DNA from: Pelomonas margarita
GTDB lineage: Bacteria > Pseudomonadota > Gammaproteobacteria > Burkholderiales > Burkholderiaceae_C
Assembly: GCF_043555875.1 (NCBI RefSeq)
Contig: NZ_JBIGHW010000006.1
Coordinates: 186,001 to 250,000 of the forward strand
Length of the DNA: 64,000 bases
Direction of reading: 5' to 3'
Shown here: positions 59,781-64,000 of the stretch, piece by piece
How positions within the stretch are numbered: position 1 is the stretch's first letter
How the letters are laid out: the number at the start of each line of letters is the position of its first letter
The notes under the pieces: model-generated
What the model was told of the DNA's origin: nothing
Database searches by the model: none
Seen by the model: the letters and a program-made list of their open reading frames with translations, nothing else
Position numbers and translations under genes: made by a program

Positions 59781-61686
59781 CACCGCGCTCGCCCCGCCCT
59801 GGTGCCCGCCGCTGGAGCGGCCAGCGCCGCGCGGCCTGGCCCCGCGCGAGGCTGACCGGGCCGCCGCCGTCGCGGCGCTGCGCGCCGCCGTGGACGCCGC
59901 GCTGCCGCATGTGTTTGACGCTCCGGCCAGCCTGCGTGCCGCCGGCCTGGCGCTGCGCCGCGCGCTCAACCGCGAGGACGGCGCCGCCGAGCGCATCGCG
60001 CTGGCCCAGGGCCTGGCCGCCGCTCAGCATGCCTGGCAGTTCGACACCGCCGTGCTGGACGCCGCCTGTGCGCTGGTGCAGCAAGGCGCCGTCACCCTGC
60101 CCCGCGCCGCCGACCGCCACCGCGCGCTCGCGCTGGCCGCCGCCGCCTGGGCCGCATCGGGTCGGCCCTGCCTGCTGATGACAGCCGACGACGAGGCCGC
60201 CGCCCAGGCCTGCCGGCTGCTGCTGCCGCTGTTCGAGGCACTGGGCGTGGACGCTGCCCCCGCCGGCTCGGACGCCAGCGGCAGCGCGCTGCGCCGCGCC
60301 TACGCGGCGGGTGTCGTCATCGTGCCGGCACGCCGGCTGGCCGCCGACCTGGCCCGCGACCGTCGCGAGCGCGGCAGCGGCGACGCGCAGCGCCTGGAGG
60401 CGCGGCTGCACGGCGACACCGGCGCCGGCCTGCTGGTCACGCGCGGCCTGTTCGCGCTGCTGGTGGACGAGCTGGATCGCGTGCTGTTCGACGACGCGGT
60501 CAACCCGGTGTTGCTGTCCGTGCCCGACGACAGCACCGCCCTCGGCGAGGCGCTGCAGCAGGCCTGCAGCGCTGCTGACGCGCTGGCCGCCCCGGCCCAC
60601 TACACACTGAGCACCGAGCGCGGCCTGCAATGGACGCCCGAGGGCGCGGCGCAGGCCACCCGCCTGCTGGCGACGCTGCCGCCGCTGTGGCGCCCGGCCG
60701 AGCGCGGCGAATGGCTGCTGCGCCAGGCGCTGGCCGTGCGCGACCTGCTGCAGCCCGGGCGCGACTACACCGTCGCCGGCCCGCAGGTGCACTTGGACGA
60801 CGCCATCAGCCAGCGCCTGCCCGAACGCGCACTGCTGCCGCACCTGACGCAGGCCATCCAGGCCCGTGCCGGCCTGGCGATCAGCCCCGTCACTCGCGCA
60901 ACCGACCGCACCAGCGTGCTGGGCCTGGCCGCCAGCGCGCACCGCCTGGGCGGCGCCGGGGCCAGCCTGCAAGGCCTGGCCCCCGCACTGTGGCGCCAGC
61001 ACGGCCTGCTGGCACAGCCCAGCCACACCGGCAACGCCGCCACGCTGAGTACCACGCACGAGGCCAGTCTCGACGACACCGCCTGGCAGGCCCGCGTGCA
61101 GGCCGGCTTCGATGCACCGGCCGGCGTGCACCGACTGTTCGTGCTGCGCCAGCTGGCCTCGGCCGCCCGCTTTGCCGACCTGCCCGGCGCCAAGGCCGAG
61201 GCCTGGGTGCTGGCCGGCCTCGGCCCGCAGCGCGCGCTGACACAACGCCAGCAGGCCGACGACGCCGAAGGCCGCCCGCCGGCCACGCGCATCGAGGTGC
61301 TGTTCATCGAGCCGCTGGACAGCGCCCGCGCCGAGCAGCAGTTCATCGCCCGCGTGCAGGACGCCGCCCCGCCCGGCGCCGAAGTGCAAGCCCGGCTGCT
61401 GCTGCACCCGCAGGGCCGCTGGGTCGACCAGGCGCTGGGCCCGCTGGCCGACGCGCTGCGCACGCTGTGCCGGCTGTGGCCGGCGCGCACGGCCCGGCTG
61501 CTGGCTGTCACGCTGGCGCTGCTACGCTGGCAGTCAGGCCGTCAGCAGGCCCGCGCGCTGCAGGCCCAGGCCCAGCGCGAGCACCAGCTCAAGCTGCAAC
61601 TGTCTTTTGCCGGCGGCACCGCCGTGGTGTCGACCACGCCGCCTGCCCCGTCGCCCGCATCCGCATCTCCCAGGAGGACGTCATGA
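59770..61686 (+). CDS. Degenerate SecA-like protein (probable pseudo-ATPase)
   Basis: 638 residues; overlaps the previous gene by 11 bases and the next by 4 (ATGA). Segments align by eye to the SecA motor in the correct order. [21 protein letters not shown] (about 230-250) corresponds to SecA's [38 protein letters not shown] (about 333) corresponds to the YIVKDGEVIIVDEHTGR region. [20 protein letters not shown] (about 517-536) corresponds to SRRIDNQLRGRAGRQGDPG. The Walker A sequence MRTGEGKT is replaced (about residues 110-120, [10 protein letters not shown]), and the arginine-finger region is lost. The C-terminus ends in a Gln/Arg-rich helix and QLSFAG. It may be a structural chaperone or docking protein for export. 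Confidence 0.75.
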   Translation: [638 protein letters not shown]

Positions 61687-63203
61687 CGCTCATCGCCCCG
61701 CGCCCGCTCACCGCCCCGCCCGCCCCCACCGGCCGCCGCCTGTTGTCGCCGCTGGCCCTGATCGGCGCGCTCGGCGCGGCCGCCCTCGTCAGCGGCTGTG
61801 GCGGCGGCGGAGGTGGCGGCAGCAGCACGCCGCCGCCCGCGCCCACACCCAAGGGGCCGCTGACGGTCAGCGTCGACCCGGTCACCGCCGGCAACCCGCT
61901 GAGCCTGAAGATCACGCTGGCGGCCGGCGCCACCGGGCCGGTAGACATCGTGTATTCCACCGCGCAGACCGGCAGCGTCACCGGTGACGCCACCGGCGGC
62001 GACCGCTGCAACAGCGTGGGCGTGGACTACATCAGCGCCAGCCGCGCCACGGCCAGCGTGCCGGCTGGCGCCAGCAGCGTGACCGTGGCCCTCACCACCT
62101 GCGCCAACACGGCCTTCGAGCCCAACGAGCGCCTGGACATCACGACCGAGCTGGAAGGCCGCACGACGACCAACCGCGTGCTCATCATCAACACCACCGC
62201 CGGCGGGCTGAACGACAGCGGCGTGGCGCAATGCCTGAACACGGCCAACGCGCTGGTGGCCTGCTCGGCCACCGACATCGCCGGCCAAGACGGCGCCGCC
62301 GGCCGCGATGCCAGCACGCTGACCAACGACGCCGCCGACGGCCGCGCCGGTTTCTCCTTCGCCGCCACCAACGGCGGCGCCTGCGTGCAGGACCAGGTGA
62401 CCGGCCTGCTGTGGGACAGCGCCTCCGCCACCGCCAACACGCTGGCAGCCGCCCAGGTGCTGGCCGACGCCGCCAACGCCGCCAGCCGCTGCGGCCGCAC
62501 CGACTGGCGCCTGCCCACACCGGCCGAGCTGGCCAGCCTGGTGGATGCCGGCGTGACCACGGGCGCGCGCATCGACCCCAAGCTCGGCACCACGGCCGCC
62601 GTGCCGTCCTGGACCGGCACCGCCTACGCGGGCGACACGCGCGCCAACTGGGTGGTGGACTTCGGCTCCGGCGCACTCGCCTTCGAGGCCGCCACGAATC
62701 CGCTGGGCAAGACCTTCGCGACCCGCCTCGTCGCCGGCACCGCAGCCGCCGACGCCGACTGCGACAACGCCACCACGCCGCGCTACACCGACCACGGCAA
62801 CGGCACGGTCAGCGACCTGCGCACCGGCCTGATGTGGATGCAGTGCGTGGACGGCCTCTCCGGCGCCAGCTGCGGCAGCGGCACGGCCACGACGCACGCC
62901 AGCTTCTCGGCCGCGCTGGCGCGGGCCACGGCCGTCAACGGCGACGCGGCGGCCGCCGGCAAGGGCTACAACGACTGGCGCGTGCCCAACCGCAACGAGC
63001 TGGCCTCGCTGGTGAACTGGCGCTGCAGCAGCCCGGCCGTCCAGCGCACGCGCTTCCCCGGCACGCCCAACAGCAGCGCCTGGACGTCCTCGCCTGCGAC
63101 GGTGGCCGGCTTCGTCTGGTATGTGGACTTCACCGACGGCAACGTGGGCCTGTCCGGCAGCGCCGGCAACCGCGTGCTGCGGCTGGTGCGCGCGGGGCAG
63201 TAA
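61683..63203 (+). CDS. Lipoprotein with Calx-beta-like and two Lcl/DUF1566 domains
   Basis: 506 residues from the ATG at 61683, preceded by AGGAGG with good spacing and overlapping the SecA-like stop (ATGA). The frame is open far upstream, but that part is a shadow of the SecA-like gene. The signal peptide ends in the lipobox LVSGC (lipidated C39), followed by Gly/Ser/Pro linker. Residues about 55-165 resemble a Calx-beta-type domain (TVSVDPVTAGNPLSLKITLA, FEPNERLDITTE). Two Lcl C-terminal (DUF1566) domains follow, each with the DWR-x-P-x-x-x-EL-x-SLV signature. Without Asp at +2 it should be sorted to the outer membrane. It ends the export operon and may bind or anchor the giants (inference). 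Confidence 0.85.
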   Translation: MTLIAPRPLTAPPAPTGRRLLSPLALIGALGAAALVSGCGGGGGGGSSTPPPAPTPKGPLTVSVDPVTAGNPLSLKITLAAGATGPVDIVYSTAQTGSVTGDATGGDRCNSVGVDYISASRATASVPAGASSVTVALTTCANTAFEPNERLDITTELEGRTTTNRVLIINTTAGGLNDSGVAQCLNTANALVACSATDIAGQDGAAGRDASTLTNDAADGRAGFSFAATNGGACVQDQVTGLLWDSASATANTLAAAQVLADAANAASRCGRTDWRLPTPAELASLVDAGVTTGARIDPKLGTTAAVPSWTGTAYAGDTRANWVVDFGSGALAFEAATNPLGKTFATRLVAGTAAADADCDNATTPRYTDHGNGTVSDLRTGLMWMQCVDGLSGASCGSGTATTHASFSAALARATAVNGDAAAAGKGYNDWRVPNRNELASLVNWRCSSPAVQRTRFPGTPNSSAWTSSPATVAGFVWYVDFTDGNVGLSGSAGNRVLRLVRAGQ

Positions 63204-63218
63204 ACCGCCGCGGCGGGG

Positions 63219-64000
63219 TCAGCGCCGCGTGCGCTGCTTCAGCTGGGCCAGGCCTTCCTTGGCCAGATCCAGCGACTTTCTGGCCAGGCCCTCGACCTGC
63301 TGACCGGCCTCAGGCAGCTTGTCCTGGGCCCAGGCCGCGGCCTTCTGAACCGACTGCTGCACCGCTTGCTGCGCCTGCGCCGCTGCGGCCTGCAGCTCCT
63401 CGGGCGTGGGCAGACGCTCGCGGGTCCATTCGGTGGCCTCGCGGGCCGTCTGGCCCAGCTGGCCGGCGGCCTTGCCGGCGCCCGTGCGGGCCGCGTCCAG
63501 GGCCCGGGTCAGCGTGGTGTCCGGCGCCTCGTTCAGCGCGGCCATCGCGGCGGACAGCGCAGCCTCTTCCGCCGTCGTCAGCGGCCCGCCGGCCTGCAGC
63601 AGCCGGCGCAGGAAGTCGCCCAAGTCGGCGGCAATGGCGGCGTGGTTGCAGTCGGGGTTGGCATGCAGGAAGGCGGACAGCTCGGCCGCCATCTCGTCCA
63701 CCGAGCCCTGCAGCACGCCGGGCTCGATGCGCTCGATGGCGCGCGCCACGAAGCCGGCATCCAGGCCCCAGTCGTCCACCAGGTGCGCGGCCAGCGCGGC
63801 GCGCTCGGCCGGCTCGATGGCGCCGTCCACCGCCGCCAGCCGCAGCGCCAGCGGCGCGATGAGGTCGAACAGCGCCAGGCCCAGCGTGTCCAGCGGCGTG
63901 TTCAGGAACTTGGGGATCTCGATGACACGCTCGCCCTTGGTGTTGCCCATCCAGCGGTACAGGCCGTAGCAGGCGCCGCCCGACGCCAGCGCGGCGATGG
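63219..64000 (-). CDS. TerB-like protein (5' end beyond window)
   Basis: The frame has no stop up to the window edge; the first Met inside the window (63950) is probably internal, since the upstream residues ALASGGACYGLYRW look like the end of a membrane anchor. Residues after IPKFLNTPLDTLGLALFDLIAPLALRLAAVDGAIEPAERAAL resemble the helical TerB fold (VDGxIxxxER motif). After that comes an Ala/Gln/Glu-rich helical tail of about 90 residues (QAAAAQAQQAVQQSVQKAAAWAQDKL). Function unknown; TerB-like proteins are often membrane-associated stress proteins. It converges with the lipoprotein gene, with 15 bases between the stops. Confidence 0.75.
   Translation of the reverse strand, partial: IAALASGGACYGLYRWMGNTKGERVIEIPKFLNTPLDTLGLALFDLIAPLALRLAAVDGAIEPAERAALAAHLVDDWGLDAGFVARAIERIEPGVLQGSVDEMAAELSAFLHANPDCNHAAIAADLGDFLRRLLQAGGPLTTAEEAALSAAMAALNEAPDTTLTRALDAARTGAGKAAGQLGQTAREATEWTRERLPTPEELQAAAAQAQQAVQQSVQKAAAWAQDKLPEAGQQVEGLARKSLDLAKEGLAQLKQRTRR

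Noticed and set aside
60630..61682. Upstream extension of the lipoprotein frame
   Set aside because: Overlaps the SecA-like gene in another frame. The ATG at 61683 has AGGAGG and starts a proper lipoprotein signal peptide.
63205..63216. CCGCCG-CGGCGG palindrome between lipoprotein and TerB-like genes as terminator
   Set aside because: Too short, no T-tract; likely by chance in GC-rich DNA.

Overview
The window is GC-rich, densely coded bacterial chromosome. The conserved block at its left end (the end of anmK, then erpA, rpsI and rplM on the minus strand) together with the codon use points to a betaproteobacterium of the order Burkholderiales, probably near the Rubrivivax/Roseateles/Leptothrix group. 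The genus is inference; no rRNA or species marker is present.

Left end (1-4,833): partial anmK; convergent erpA and the rplM-rpsI ribosomal operon with a clear intrinsic terminator; then three plus-strand genes: a GNAT acetyltransferase, a DUF2726 membrane-anchored protein and an SrkA/RdoA-like kinase.

Centre (4,855-51,984): a minus-strand pair of enormous genes fills 47 kb. The upstream gene is one uninterrupted 38.8-kb frame for a 12,948-residue protein. The downstream gene starts 33 bases later and encodes 2,749 residues. Both begin with the LEPR-XLL motif, consist of beta-rich haemagglutinin-like repeats and end in related C-terminal tails. The larger one also carries a 468-bp tandem repeat array, D-x-N-x-D-G calcium-type loops, one internal RTX nonapeptide block, two further uncharacterised repeat families and an aromatic-rich non-repetitive island. 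The smaller protein looks like the larger one with most of its middle removed.

Right end (52,319-63,203): a divergently transcribed, mostly overlapping plus-strand operon: SapC-family protein, TolC-type outer-membrane channel, periplasmic adaptor (HlyD type), GAF-HlyD fusion, PqqD-M50 protease-HlyD fusion, a degenerate SecA-like protein, and a lipoprotein with two Lcl/DUF1566 domains. There is no ABC transporter, TpsB porin or autotransporter beta-barrel anywhere in the window. My inference is that this operon is a dedicated export, processing and anchoring machine for the two giant surface proteins. If so it differs from textbook type I and type V secretion, and it is the main candidate for an undescribed system here.

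A TerB-like gene, cut by the window edge, closes the window on the minus strand. Very long open frames antisense to the giant genes are a by-product of base composition and are not annotated.
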